A DNA stretch of 64,000 nt from PSRJ01 sp963825305 (GCA_963825305.1 CAWGTA010000009.1:186001-250000), one strand, 5' to 3'; shown: positions 52,139 through 61,711, counted from the first letter of the stretch. Program-made: numbers and translations. The notes: generated by a model not told the origin, from the sequence alone.

Positions 52139-53371
52139 CTACCGGAACGCCCAGTTCAGCGCGTGGATGTTCGCCACCAGTTGAAATCCGAAGATGTTGT
52201 CCTGGCCGCTTGTCTCTCCCTCCGTATGCAGCCAGCCGTAGCTGCCCTTGAGTAGGAGGTTGCGCCGCAGCCACACTCCCGCTCCCAGCTCGAGCGAGGT
52301 CAGCGTGGGGGCATACTGCGGCGCGGAGACCAGGTTCGCATCCGTAACCCTTCCGTTTTTCAAGTACCCTACGCGGCCGGCCAGGTACAAGCGTGGCGTG
52401 ATCACGCTCTTGGCCTCTCCGTAACCTGACGTGGTGGAAGGCGAGACCACGAAGTTGGGCAGATCGAACTGGAAGCGCTGCCATTCGGCATTCACGCTCC
52501 ACCGGCCGCGGGCCCACTGCCCGTCAACGCCGATACCGGTTGCCGGAAAGTCGCGCACGCTGGTGCCCGCCGGCAAGAGGGACGCCACGGCCCGGTCCAG
52601 ATACGGACCGCGGAAGGCGGAAACCCCGATACGCGTGCCCTGCCGGATGGTGTAGCCCGTGCCCGCGGTCCACTGCAGATACTGCATGCGCGTGGTGAAA
52701 TAGTCCGAAACCGACGGCGAGCTCGCGGTCAGTTGCATGCGCCCGTCGAGGTGGCCGCGTGAGGCTTCGATCTGAACGCCCGGCAGACCGTAGAGCGTAA
52801 CCGGCGTTAAGCCGCCTCCCCGGCCCGGCCTTCCCCCGCACTCGAATCGCACCCAGCCGTAATACTGCCACATCACGTCGGGGGTGCCGCACGGTAGCTG
52901 GTCGGTGCGAAGCGGCAGCTCTGTCGTGTAAGCCAGGGGCTGATCGAGCAGCGGGTTCTCGGTATCGTCGTAGCGCAAGGCAAACGAACCGAACGCGGTC
53001 GCGAGGCGGCCCGCCTTGATCACCAGGGTGGCCTTCTCGGTTCGCGTGGTATATCCGGCGAAGGCCTGAATCGTGTTGGTGTACAGGTCCCGGTCGGCAT
53101 CGTACGAGTCGTAGTAGAAGTACGGCGTCATACGAACCTGCACGGCAGCATACGCAAACCAGTGCGAGCCGAGTTTAAGGGTGGGATACATCATCACGCG
53201 GAACCCCTCCGCGAAAGGCGAATGGGTGGGGTCATCATCCACCAGCCGCTGGGTGTGGAGGATGCCGCCGCTAACCGTCACGGGCACTGCGATCCCGAAG
53301 TTGCTGTCTTGCGCGGAGCAGAGGCCTGCCATGGCGATCGTGGCAGCGAATGCGAACGTTCCTTTTAGCAT
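52139..53371 (-). CDS. outer-membrane beta-barrel protein
   Basis: Protein of 410 aa from the ATG at 53371 (MLKGTFAFAATIAMAGLCSAQ, a signal peptide). An in-frame start at 53452 would lie inside the kinase gene. The mature part is made of short amphipathic strands ending in aromatics ('HWFAYAAVQVRMTPYFYYDSYD', 'NTIQAFAGYTTRTEKATLVIK', 'RWSVNAEWQRFQFDL', 'LELGAGVWLRRNLLLKGSYGW') and ends 'NIHALNWAFR', with the final Arg/Phe of a barrel. It is probably a porin-like channel. It overlaps the histidine kinase stop by seven bases and belongs to the cupredoxin-kinase-barrel operon. Confidence 0.75.
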   Translation of the reverse strand: MLKGTFAFAATIAMAGLCSAQDSNFGIAVPVTVSGGILHTQRLVDDDPTHSPFAEGFRVMMYPTLKLGSHWFAYAAVQVRMTPYFYYDSYDADRDLYTNTIQAFAGYTTRTEKATLVIKAGRLATAFGSFALRYDDTENPLLDQPLAYTTELPLRTDQLPCGTPDVMWQYYGWVRFECGGRPGRGGGLTPVTLYGLPGVQIEASRGHLDGRMQLTASSPSVSDYFTTRMQYLQWTAGTGYTIRQGTRIGVSAFRGPYLDRAVASLLPAGTSVRDFPATGIGVDGQWARGRWSVNAEWQRFQFDLPNFVVSPSTTSGYGEAKSVITPRLYLAGRVGYLKNGRVTDANLVSAPQYAPTLTSLELGAGVWLRRNLLLKGSYGWLHTEGETSGQDNIFGFQLVANIHALNWAFR

Positions 53372-55206
53372 GACCTTGCCTCCGATGCGGTCAGGACATC
53401 GGTGGTCTCCTGTGAATGGTCCGGATCGATGCGGAGCTTGAGATTTATCCATAAGAGGGAGCCATGGCCGAGCCGGCTTTCGACGCCCACCGTCCCGCCC
53501 ATCACCTCCACCAGTTGTTTGACGATGGTGAGGCCCAGGCCGGTGCCTCCATAACGCCGGGACAGTTGGCCTTCGATCTGCGTGAAGCGTTCGAAAATCA
53601 AATCGATCTTATCCGAGGGGATCCCGATTCCGGTGTCCTCGACCTCCAGGTGGATGGAAGCTTCCTGCGCCGTGTGTTCCAGGCATTTGACGCGGATATG
53701 GATCTGTCCCTCGTGGGTGAACTTGATGGCATTGCCCACCAGGTTGGTCAGCACCTGGCGGATGCGAACCACGTCGCCGATGAAGTGCGCAGGCGTGCCG
53801 GCCGGATACTGGCGCAAAATCCGGAGGTGTTTGGCGGAGGCCTCCGCGGACAGGAGCTCGGCAATTTCGTCGATGGTCTGGCTCATGTCGAAGGGCGCGG
53901 GGTTGAGCACCATCTTGCCTGCTTCCAGGCGGGCGAAGTCGAGGATATCGCTGATGATCACCATCAGGGCTTGAGCCGAACCGCGCACGGTGGTGGCATA
54001 GTCGAGCTGGTCCTGGTCGAGCTCGGTGAGGAGCAAGAGGTCCGACATGCCGATGATGCCGTTCATAGGAGTGCGCAGCTCGTGGCTGATGTTGGCCATG
54101 AAATCCGACTTGGCGCGGCTGGCACATTCGGCGGCGTCTTTGGCGCGTTCCAGTTCCGCGTGTGATCGCCTGGCCGCGCCGGCCACCTCATTAAATGCGT
54201 CCGCCAGAACCCGGAGTTCCGTCACTGCACGGCCGGCCGTTACGCGGTCCGGAAAGTTATGGGTTTGTCCGCCCACGCGTAACTGGTCCACCAGCTGCCG
54301 CAACGGCTTGGAAACCGAGCGGGCCGTGACCATGGTAAACAGCAGCGCGAGAATTACACCGCCGGCGCTCACGTTAGCAAAGATCTTGAGCCAGCCGGCG
54401 GTGAACTCGTGCGCGGCTTTGTCCAGCGATCGGAACTCCACCACATGGTAAGTGGGCCATAGCCCTGGTTCCTGAATTTGGAGCACCAGCAGAGTCTCGC
54501 CGTTTAACTCGACTGCGCACTCCATCACCTCGGCGCTGCACTTGCGCCGCAGTTGATCGGCGAGCGGCGTCCAGCGCCCCTGGGGGAAGGTGGATCGCAG
54601 AATCCGTCCGTCGCGCAACAGCGCAGTGTCACCGCCCAGTTGATAGCGGCTCAGGTCAAACACGCGGCCCAGCCGGAGATTGCCTACTTGTTCATCGCTG
54701 ACCGTGATGGGCGTGGTGGAGAGCTCGTAGACTTCGCCTGAGAACTCGAACACCGAAGCCTGCGACGGAATCTCGGGCATCTGTTCGGGCGATTGCACGG
54801 TTGCGCCATGGAAGTCCACTGCCGCGATGGTGCGCCCCTTCCAATCGGTTACAGCCAGAAAATCGTAACCCACCTGGTTATGAATCTCGGCCAACTGGGC
54901 CTCGATCGTGCGGCGAATCTCAGCCGCGTTTTCGGGTGTTGCCGGAACCTCGTGGATCAGACCGATGGCGGCTTTTAATCCGGGACTGTCCGCCACCACT
55001 TTCACAAACTGGCTGATGCGGCGGGACGACTCCTCGTTGGCGCGGATTACCATGTCTTCGGATTTCTGAAGTGAGTCGCGCAGACCGTCCCTTACGCGAC
55101 GCTCGACCAGCGTGTTCAGCGCGAGGAAGCTGGCCAGCAGCACGCCGCACACGGGCAGGAAGGAAAAAAGGAACGCCCGCGTGGTGAGTGAAGCAAACCG
55201 CTTCAA
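53365..55206 (-). CDS. membrane sensor histidine kinase with periplasmic sensor
   Basis: Protein of 613 aa. An N-terminal helix (about 10-30), a periplasmic Cache-like sensor (about 31-270), a second helix ('VSAGGVILALLFTMVTA') and a HAMP region lead to a HisKA domain. The phospho-acceptor is in 'DFMANISHELRTPMNG'. The HATPase has N box 'NLVGNAIKFTH', G1 'VEDTGIGIPSDKI', F box 'FERFTQIEGQLSRRYGG' and G2 'GTGLGLTIVKQLV'. No receiver domain or response regulator gene is in the cluster, so its partner is elsewhere. It starts 2 bp after the cupredoxin gene and overlaps the barrel gene. Confidence 0.9.
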   Translation of the reverse strand: MKRFASLTTRAFLFSFLPVCGVLLASFLALNTLVERRVRDGLRDSLQKSEDMVIRANEESSRRISQFVKVVADSPGLKAAIGLIHEVPATPENAAEIRRTIEAQLAEIHNQVGYDFLAVTDWKGRTIAAVDFHGATVQSPEQMPEIPSQASVFEFSGEVYELSTTPITVSDEQVGNLRLGRVFDLSRYQLGGDTALLRDGRILRSTFPQGRWTPLADQLRRKCSAEVMECAVELNGETLLVLQIQEPGLWPTYHVVEFRSLDKAAHEFTAGWLKIFANVSAGGVILALLFTMVTARSVSKPLRQLVDQLRVGGQTHNFPDRVTAGRAVTELRVLADAFNEVAGAARRSHAELERAKDAAECASRAKSDFMANISHELRTPMNGIIGMSDLLLLTELDQDQLDYATTVRGSAQALMVIISDILDFARLEAGKMVLNPAPFDMSQTIDEIAELLSAEASAKHLRILRQYPAGTPAHFIGDVVRIRQVLTNLVGNAIKFTHEGQIHIRVKCLEHTAQEASIHLEVEDTGIGIPSDKIDLIFERFTQIEGQLSRRYGGTGLGLTIVKQLVEVMGGTVGVESRLGHGSLLWINLKLRIDPDHSQETTDVLTASEARSC

Positions 55207-55208
55207 AG

Positions 55209-55880
55209 CTACCGCTCCACGTCCACGGGTACACTTATTTTGGTGTGGGCCGTGCCGCTCTCCGGAATGTCGACCTCGGTGCTAAAAAGCCCTGCAATTT
55301 TGTGCCAGGCGACCAGACGGTAATGACCGGCAGGGACATCGGTCCACGAGAAGGTGCCGTCGGCGGCGGGCCGTCCAAACCAGGGACTGGAGGTGACCAC
55401 GATTGCCGCGTACATGTTGGCGTGAATGTGGCAGTACACCTGGACGATACCGCTGTGGCTGAACTTCACGGTTCGGCTTTGCGATTTGGGATAGTAGCCC
55501 AGGTCGAACGGCTGCGCGCCGGAGAGTGAGAAGACGTTGTGGAAAATGGGGTCGCCGTTTGGAAACTGGACCGTGGAACCGACCGGAATCACCACCAGGT
55601 CTGGCGCAAAACGGCTGTTGAGCTGCTCGATCTGAACGGTCTGCGCCGGCGCCGGGTCGGATTTTTCACCCTCCAGCAGAATGACGGTTCGCTCGAACTC
55701 GTTGACCGCGTCCTTTTCCACTTCGGTTTTGGGCGGCGCAGTCCCGCGCAGGTTGTAGACTCCGGGCACGACCGTCTTACGGCCCAGGTGTTTGGTAATG
55801 ATGACCTCGCCGGTGATATCGCCCGCCAGGGCAGGGATAACCAGAGTCAGAAAGCCGGCCGTTAAGGACAAGCCGCGCAT
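55209..55880 (-). CDS. secreted cupredoxin-like protein
   Basis: Protein of 223 aa with a signal peptide (MRGLSLTAGFLTLVIPALAG). The central part has a blue-copper pattern: 'VIPVGSTVQFPNGDPIFHNVFSLS' with His, then 'VQVYCHIHANMYAAIVV' with Cys-x-His-x3-Met. The His, Cys, His, Met set is the type 1 copper site. A carboxypeptidase-regulatory-like beta domain ('GTFSWTDVPAGHYRLVAWH') ends the protein. It may pass electrons or copper to, or signal through, the kinase encoded 2 bp downstream. Confidence 0.83.
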   Translation of the reverse strand: MRGLSLTAGFLTLVIPALAGDITGEVIITKHLGRKTVVPGVYNLRGTAPPKTEVEKDAVNEFERTVILLEGEKSDPAPAQTVQIEQLNSRFAPDLVVIPVGSTVQFPNGDPIFHNVFSLSGAQPFDLGYYPKSQSRTVKFSHSGIVQVYCHIHANMYAAIVVTSSPWFGRPAADGTFSWTDVPAGHYRLVAWHKIAGLFSTEVDIPESGTAHTKISVPVDVER

Positions 55881-56111
55881 ATATGGTTCTCGCTGCTAGA
55901 ACCGTAGCATCGGCTTCCGCGGGGCCTCAATACTACCTTTAATTAGGGCCCTGTGGGGCGGGGCGTGCCCTGCCCAGACGAAGACTGCCTCGCTCCACGC
56001 CCGATCGGCCTTCGACCGCCTATGATAAAATTGTCGGATAAGTCGACGATGGGCGTACCTCGCGCACGCGGGGTCCTCCTGGAATTCTTTGAAAACGAAG
56101 GTCTTTTTAGC

Positions 56112-56594
56112 ATGAGTGTCGCCGCAAAAGCCTGGGATGCCGACCGAGCCCTTACACGGATTCGCGAGTTGGAGCACCTGCCCGGAGCTTTGCTGCCGAT
56201 TCTGCATGCACTGCAAGACGAGTTCGGATACATCGATAGCGCCGCGGTTCCCATAGTTGCCGACGTGTTAAATCTTTCGCGAGCCGAGGTGCACGGCGTC
56301 ATCAGTTTCTATCACGATTTCCGGCACTCCCCTCCGGGCCGGCATATTTTGCGTATCTGCCGCGCGGAAGCCTGCCAGTCCATGGGCTGCGAAGCGCTGG
56401 TGGAGCATGTGGAGAAGCGGCTCGGGGTCAAGGTGGGAGAGACCACTCACGATCGCAGCTTCACCATCCAGCCGATATATTGCCTCGGCAATTGCGCCCT
56501 CTCGCCCGCAGTGATGCTGGATGACAAGCTATATGGGCGGGTCTCCCCCGAAGTCGCGGATTTCCTGATCGAAGACCTGCGGAGGCGCCAGTGA
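56112..56594 (+). CDS. fdsG: formate dehydrogenase gamma subunit (NuoE-like)
   Basis: Protein of 160 aa starting at the ATG at 56112 (MSVAAKAWDADRALTRI), matching FdsG length; a longer frame from 55953 has an unlikely leader. The [2Fe-2S] ligands are Cys in 'CRAEACQSMGCEALVEHV' and 'YCLGNCALSPAVMLDDKLYG'. It transfers electrons between the beta subunit and the catalytic subunit of a soluble NAD-dependent formate dehydrogenase. It overlaps fdsB by four bases (GTGA). Confidence 0.9.
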   Translation: MSVAAKAWDADRALTRIRELEHLPGALLPILHALQDEFGYIDSAAVPIVADVLNLSRAEVHGVISFYHDFRHSPPGRHILRICRAEACQSMGCEALVEHVEKRLGVKVGETTHDRSFTIQPIYCLGNCALSPAVMLDDKLYGRVSPEVADFLIEDLRRRQ

Positions 56595-58183
56595 GCGGCA
56601 GAGTCTATGTCCCGTGCGACGCCGCAGCCGTCTCGGTAGGCGCCGACGCGGTAGCGCGCGTGGTGGCGGAACAGATCGCGTCTCGCCGCCTGGATCTCAC
56701 TCTCGTCCGCAACGGTTCGCGCGGCATGTTCTGGCTGGAGCCGCTGGTTGAGGCCGAGACGCCCGCGGGCCGAATCGCCTACGGGCCGGTTTCCGCGGAA
56801 GCCGTGCCGGGCCTGTTCGACGCCGGCTTCTTCGACGGCAAGGATCACCCCTTATGCCTGGGGCCGACCGAAGAGATTTCGTATCTCAAGCGGCAGGAGC
56901 GGCTGACGTTTGCGCGCTGCGGCATCACCGACCCGCTCTCTCTGGCCGACTATGTGAGCCACGGCGGCTATCGCGGCCTGGAACGGGCGCTCACGCTGAC
57001 CCCGCCTCAGATGGTGGAGGAAGTGATCCAATCGGGATTGCGCGGGCGCGGCGGCGCGGGTTTCCCCACGGGCATCAAGTGGCGCACCGTGCTCAATGCG
57101 CCGGGTGACGAAAAGTACGTGGTCTGCAATGCGGATGAAGGTGACAGCGGCACATACGCGGACCGCATGATCATGGAAGGCGATCCCTTCGTTCTCATCG
57201 AAGGGATGACGATCGCCGCACTGGCCGCCGGCGCGACCAGCGGATACATCTTCATCCGCTCGGAATATCCGCACGCATATCGAACCATGCGGCGCGCCAT
57301 CGCCATCGCCTACGAGAACGGGTACCTGGGCGCAGACGTGGCCGGCAGCGGCAAGCGCTTCGATCTGGATGTGCGGCTGGGAGCGGGCGCGTACATCTGC
57401 GGCGAAGAGACGTCGATGCTGGAAGCCCTGGAGGGCAGGCGCGGGCAGATCCGTCCCAAGCCGCCTCTGCCGGCGCTCGAAGGCCTGTTCGGCAAGCCGA
57501 CCGTCGTCAACAACGTGATCTCGCTCGCCACCGTGCCGATCATTTTCGACAAGGGCGCGGCCTTCTATCGCGACTTCGGCATGGGCAAATCGCGCGGCAC
57601 GCTGACCATCCAACTGGCCGGGAATATCAAGTACGGCGGCCTGGTGGAGAAGGCGTTCGGGATTACCGTCCGCGAAGCCATCTACGATTTTGGCGGCGGG
57701 ACTTTTACCGGACGGCCGTTCCGTGCGGTTCAGGTGGGCGGTCCACTCGGCGCGTATTTTCCGGAGTCGCTGCTCGATACACCGCTCGACTACGAGGCAT
57801 TCGCCGCACAGAAGGGCCTGGTGGGCCATGGCGGCATCGTGGTGTTCGATGACACCGTCGATATGGCAAAGCAGGCCCGCTTCGCAATGGAATTTTGCGC
57901 CATCGAGAGCTGCGGGAAATGCACACCATGCCGCATCGGCTCCACGCGCGGTGTGGAGGTGATCGACCGCATCATCGCGCACCAGAACCGTCCCGCGAAC
58001 CTGCAGCTATTGGATGAACTTTGCGAATTGATGGTGGATGGCTCGCTCTGCGCTCTGGGGGGCCTGACGCCTTTCCCGGTGCTGAGCGCGATCCGCCACT
58101 TCCCTGACGATTTTGACAAGCCGGCGCCCGCGCCTCTGGCTCACTTAGCCGACCGGGCCCAGGAGACACAGCAATGGCGTTGA
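56591..58183 (+). CDS. fdsB: formate dehydrogenase beta subunit (NuoF-like, NAD/FMN-binding)
   Basis: Protein of 530 aa with a GTG start at 56591 overlapping the fdsG stop. The first ~120 residues are a thioredoxin-like extension ('YVPCDAAAVSVGADAVARVV'), then the NuoF core. The NADH-binding Gly-rich segment is 'GLRGRGGAGFPTGIKWRTV', FMN-binding is 'YVVCNADEGDSGTYADRMI', 'GAYICGEETSMLEALEG' follows, and the [4Fe-4S] motif is 'ESCGKCTPCRIGSTRG'. It reduces NAD+ with electrons from formate. It overlaps fdsA by 10 bases. Confidence 0.95.
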   Translation: MSGRVYVPCDAAAVSVGADAVARVVAEQIASRRLDLTLVRNGSRGMFWLEPLVEAETPAGRIAYGPVSAEAVPGLFDAGFFDGKDHPLCLGPTEEISYLKRQERLTFARCGITDPLSLADYVSHGGYRGLERALTLTPPQMVEEVIQSGLRGRGGAGFPTGIKWRTVLNAPGDEKYVVCNADEGDSGTYADRMIMEGDPFVLIEGMTIAALAAGATSGYIFIRSEYPHAYRTMRRAIAIAYENGYLGADVAGSGKRFDLDVRLGAGAYICGEETSMLEALEGRRGQIRPKPPLPALEGLFGKPTVVNNVISLATVPIIFDKGAAFYRDFGMGKSRGTLTIQLAGNIKYGGLVEKAFGITVREAIYDFGGGTFTGRPFRAVQVGGPLGAYFPESLLDTPLDYEAFAAQKGLVGHGGIVVFDDTVDMAKQARFAMEFCAIESCGKCTPCRIGSTRGVEVIDRIIAHQNRPANLQLLDELCELMVDGSLCALGGLTPFPVLSAIRHFPDDFDKPAPAPLAHLADRAQETQQWR

Positions 58184-61017
58184 TGCAAGAGACCGATTAC
58201 GGCACACCCTTCCGCATTCTGGACACCAGGGTCACGCTCGAAATCGACGGCAAGTCCGTCACCGTGCCGACCGGCACCTCGATCATGCGGGCCGCGGTCG
58301 AAGCCGGCGTGCAGGTGCCCAAGCTGTGCGCTACCGACAGTGTGGAGCCCTTCGGATCGTGCCGCTTGTGCTTGGTAGAGATCGAAGGACGCCGCGGCAC
58401 TCCAGCTTCCTGCACCACGCCCGCCGAACCCGGCATGAAGGTGCGGACCAGTTCACCGAAGCTCTCGCGGATGCGGCGCGGCATGATGGAGCTGTACATC
58501 TCGGACCATCCGCTGGATTGCCTGACTTGCTCGGCCAACGGCAACTGCGAGTTGCAGGATATGGCGGGAGTGGTGGGGCTGCGCGATGTCCGCTATGGCT
58601 ACGACGGCGCCAACCACCTGAAATCCGCAAAGGACGAGTCCAACCCGTACTTCACGTTCGAGGCCTCCAAGTGCATCGTGTGCTCGCGTTGCGTGCGCGC
58701 TTGCGAAGAGGTGCAGGGAACTTTCGCGCTCACGATTCAGGGCCGCGGCTTCGCTTCGGTGGTATCGGCCGGTGGCACGAATTTTCTCGAGTCCGAATGC
58801 GTATCGTGCGGAGCATGCGTGCAGGCTTGCCCTACCGCGACGCTGATGGAAAAGTCGGTCATCGAAAAGGGACAGGGTGAGCACAGCGTCATCACCACGT
58901 GCGCCTATTGCGGCGTAGGCTGCTCGTTCAAAGCCGAGATGCAGGGCAACGAAGTGGTGCGCATGGTGCCATACAAGGATGGCAACGCCAACCACGGGCA
59001 CTCCTGCGTGAAGGGCCGGTTCTCCTGGGGTTACACAACTCATAGGGACCGCGTTTTGAAACCCATGGTTCGCGCCAAGATCACCGATCCCTGGCGCGAA
59101 GTCACTTGGGAAGAGGCCATCGGCCATGCCGCCAGCGAGTTCAAGCGCATTCAGGCGCAGTACGGGCGCGAATCGATCGGCGGCATCACTTCATCGCGCT
59201 GCACCAACGAAGAAACGTACCTGGTGCAGAAGATGATCCGCGCCGCGTTTGGCAATAACAACGTGGATACCTGCGCGCGTGTTTGCCACTCGCCCACGGG
59301 ATACGGACTCAAGACCACCCTCGGAACTTCGGCCGGCACGCAGCATTTCGATTCGGTGGAACAGGCCGATGTGATCATGGTGATCGGCGCCAACCCCACC
59401 GATGCGCATCCGGTCTTCGCTTCGCACATGAAGAGGCGCCTGAGAGAAGGCGCGCGGCTCATCGTGGTGGATCCGCGGCGCATCGATCTGGTGAGGACGC
59501 CGCACGTGGAGGCCGACTACCACCTGCCGCTGCGGCCGGGCACCAACGTCGCCGTGATCAATGCCATGGCGCACGTGGTGGTGACCGAAGGCCTGGTGGA
59601 CGAGCCCTACGTCAAGGAGCGCTGCGACACGGCGGCGTTCGAGGGGTGGCGCAAGTTCGTAGCCGAGGAGCGAAACTCGCCGGAAGCAGTGGAGGAGATC
59701 ACAGGCGTACCGGCAGGGGATTTGCGCGCCGCCGCGCGGCTCTACGCTACCGGCGGCAATGCGGCCATCTACTACGGCCTGGGCGTTACCGAGCACAGCC
59801 AGGGCTCGACCATGGTGATGGGTATGGCCAACCTGGCGATGGCCACAGGCAATTTCGGCAAGCTGGGCGCTGGCGTCAACCCGCTGCGCGGCCAGAACAA
59901 CGTGCAGGGCTCCTGCGACATGGGATCGTTCCCGCACGAGTTCTCCGGCTACCGCCACGTTTCCGACGATGCCACGCGCCATTTGTTCGAAGAGGCATGG
60001 CAGGTTCCGCTGCAATCAGACCCGGGGCTGCGCATTGCCAACATGATCGACGCCGCCATCGACGGCACATTCAAAGGGATGTACATTCAGGGCGAGGACA
60101 TCATCCAGTCCGATCCGAATACCAAACACATGACGAAGGGCATGGCTGCCATGGAATGCGTGGTGGTGCAGGATCTTTTCCTCAACGAGACCGCCAGCTT
60201 CGCGCATGTCTTCCTGCCGGGATCGTCGTTCCTCGAAAAGGACGGCACGTTTACCAATGCCGAGCGCCGCATCAGCCGCGTACGCAAGGCCATCCCTCCC
60301 AAAGCGGGTCTGGCGGACTGGGAAATCACCATGAAGCTCTCGGAAGCCCTGGGCTATCCGATGCCCTACAAGCATCCTTCCGAGATCATGGACGAAATCG
60401 CCCGCCTTACCCCCACTTTCGCGGGCGTGAGCTACGAGTTGATCGACCGGTTGGGCAGCGTACAATGGCCGTGCAATGCGAAAGCGCCGGAAGGCACGCC
60501 GGTGATGCACATCGGCGGGTTCGTGCGCGGGAAGGGCCGGTTCATGATCACCGAGTTCGTTCCCACAGACGAGCGCACCACCGACCGGTTCCCGCTGGTC
60601 CTGACCACCGGGCGCATCCTGTCGCAGTACAACGTGGGCGCACAGACCCGCCGCACGGAGAACAACGTCTGGCATAGCCAGGACGTGCTCGAGATTCATC
60701 CGTTCGACGCGGAAAACCGCGGCATCAACGATAACGACTTAGTGGCGCTTACCAGCCGCGAAGGCGAGATCACGCTGCGGGCGCGCATCTCCGAGCGCAT
60801 GCAGCCGGGCGTGGTGTACACCACGTTCCACCACGCCATCACAGGCGCCAATGTGGTGACCACCGAATTTTCCGATTGGGCCACGGGCTGTCCCGAGTAT
60901 AAGGTGACGGCTGTGCAGGTGCGCCCCGCCAAGAAACTCTCGGAGTGGCAGCAGCACTATAAGGAGACGCGCCGGCAGACCACCCAGATCATGAGCGAGA
61001 CCGGAGCCGGTGACTAA
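58174..61017 (+). CDS. fdsA: NAD-dependent formate dehydrogenase alpha (catalytic) subunit
   Basis: Protein of 947 aa, normal for FdsA. An N-terminal NuoG-like [2Fe-2S] domain ('CRLCLVEIEGRRGTPASCTTP'), a His/Cys [4Fe-4S] domain ('HPLDCLTCSANGNCELQ') and two ferredoxin-type clusters ('CIVCSRCVRACEE', 'CVSCGACVQACPT') lead to the molybdopterin domain. That domain begins 'TTCAYCGVGCSF', and the metal ligand is Cys in 'NNNVDTCARVCHSPTGYGLK', not selenocysteine. It oxidises formate to CO2 in the cytoplasm with Mo or W bis-MGD cofactor. The molybdopterin dinucleotide-binding domain closes the protein. Confidence 0.96.
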   Translation: MALMQETDYGTPFRILDTRVTLEIDGKSVTVPTGTSIMRAAVEAGVQVPKLCATDSVEPFGSCRLCLVEIEGRRGTPASCTTPAEPGMKVRTSSPKLSRMRRGMMELYISDHPLDCLTCSANGNCELQDMAGVVGLRDVRYGYDGANHLKSAKDESNPYFTFEASKCIVCSRCVRACEEVQGTFALTIQGRGFASVVSAGGTNFLESECVSCGACVQACPTATLMEKSVIEKGQGEHSVITTCAYCGVGCSFKAEMQGNEVVRMVPYKDGNANHGHSCVKGRFSWGYTTHRDRVLKPMVRAKITDPWREVTWEEAIGHAASEFKRIQAQYGRESIGGITSSRCTNEETYLVQKMIRAAFGNNNVDTCARVCHSPTGYGLKTTLGTSAGTQHFDSVEQADVIMVIGANPTDAHPVFASHMKRRLREGARLIVVDPRRIDLVRTPHVEADYHLPLRPGTNVAVINAMAHVVVTEGLVDEPYVKERCDTAAFEGWRKFVAEERNSPEAVEEITGVPAGDLRAAARLYATGGNAAIYYGLGVTEHSQGSTMVMGMANLAMATGNFGKLGAGVNPLRGQNNVQGSCDMGSFPHEFSGYRHVSDDATRHLFEEAWQVPLQSDPGLRIANMIDAAIDGTFKGMYIQGEDIIQSDPNTKHMTKGMAAMECVVVQDLFLNETASFAHVFLPGSSFLEKDGTFTNAERRISRVRKAIPPKAGLADWEITMKLSEALGYPMPYKHPSEIMDEIARLTPTFAGVSYELIDRLGSVQWPCNAKAPEGTPVMHIGGFVRGKGRFMITEFVPTDERTTDRFPLVLTTGRILSQYNVGAQTRRTENNVWHSQDVLEIHPFDAENRGINDNDLVALTSREGEITLRARISERMQPGVVYTTFHHAITGANVVTTEFSDWATGCPEYKVTAVQVRPAKKLSEWQQHYKETRRQTTQIMSETGAGD

Positions 61018-61020
61018 GCA

Positions 61021-61242
61021 ATGAAGGTTGAGCACATGGTTCACAATGCGAACCAGATCGCGCTTTTTTTTGCCAGCTACCCGAGGGAAGAAGCCCTCGC
61101 CGGCGTGACCGATCACATCCAGAAATTCTGGGAGCGCCGCATGCGGCATCAGCTTGAGGAGTACGTGGCGCAAGGCGGCCAAGGCCTGCACGAGCTGGTG
61201 CTGGAGGCGGTTAAACGGCTGCAGGAGCGTCCGGCAGCGTAA
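61021..61242 (+). CDS. fdsD: formate dehydrogenase delta subunit
   Basis: Small protein of 73 aa, 3 bp after fdsA. 'MVHNANQIALFFASYP', 'AVAGVTDHI'-like 'LAGVTDHIQKFWERRMRHQL' and 'GLHELVLEAVKRL' match FdsD, an accessory subunit needed for a full formate dehydrogenase complex. A duplicate of its last 16 codons lies at 61661-61711. Confidence 0.9.
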   Translation: MKVEHMVHNANQIALFFASYPREEALAGVTDHIQKFWERRMRHQLEEYVAQGGQGLHELVLEAVKRLQERPAA

Positions 61243-61326
61243 CTGCTATTCTGCGTCCGACGAATCTTCATTGGATTAACGGCGCAGTTGACGACGCCCC
61301 GATCTTTGCGCCCACGCTGCGACCGT

Positions 61327-61658
61327 ATGCAGACGCACCTTTTCCCTTGCTGCGGGCACTTCATGTTGGACGTTGGCGGAAAGGATGATGTTGTCATAAT
61401 TGGCTGCAACAAGGGGACGGACTTCGAAGTCGTCCATGCAGGAGATTCCGTTGTGTGACGGGTGCGGATGGGCGCGAACATCGATTAGCCTTCTCCAAAT
61501 GGCGGGACGGGGTCTGCGCGTTCTCAGACGCAGTGCGCGCATTCTATGCGGCGTCATCACCAAAGAGGCAGCCATCGGACGATACTGACGCGAGGGGCTA
61601 CCAGAAGTTCGTATCAGAGTGGTCGCGTCGCAGGTCACTTGCCGAGAAAGGCGCTTAG
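61327..61658 (+). pseudogene. small hypothetical ORF broken by one-base frameshift
   Basis: Reading from the ATG at 61327 (or 61363) gives 'MLDVGGKDDVVIIGCNKGTD' and 'FEVVHAGDSVV', then a stop at 61456. The adjacent frame continues naturally with 'VTGADGREHRLAFSKWRDG', 'VCAFSDAVRAFYAASSP' and 'GYQKFVSEWSRRRSLAEKG' to a stop at 61656-61658. Loss of one base near 61455 explains the break. The joined protein would have about 110 aa and no family I can name. It may be a recent decay or a sequence error. Confidence 0.6.
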
Positions 61659-61660
61659 GC

Positions 61661-61711
61661 GAGCTGGTGCTGGAGGCGGTTAAGCGGCTGTGGGAGCGGC
61701 CGGCAGCATAG
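61661..61711 (+). repeat. duplicated 3' end of fdsD
   Basis: GAGCTGGTGCTGGAGGCGGT.. through to GCAGCATAG repeats the last 16 codons and stop of fdsD (61192-61242) with few changes; it would read ELVLEAVKRLWERPAA. It follows directly on the stop of the broken small ORF, so that ORF and the fdsD tail are bracketed by copies of the same sequence. Confidence 0.8.

Noticed and set aside
56112..61242. NuoEFG part of respiratory complex I
   Set aside because: The large subunit has a complete molybdopterin formate dehydrogenase domain with the Cys ligand, fdsD follows, and no other nuo genes are present.
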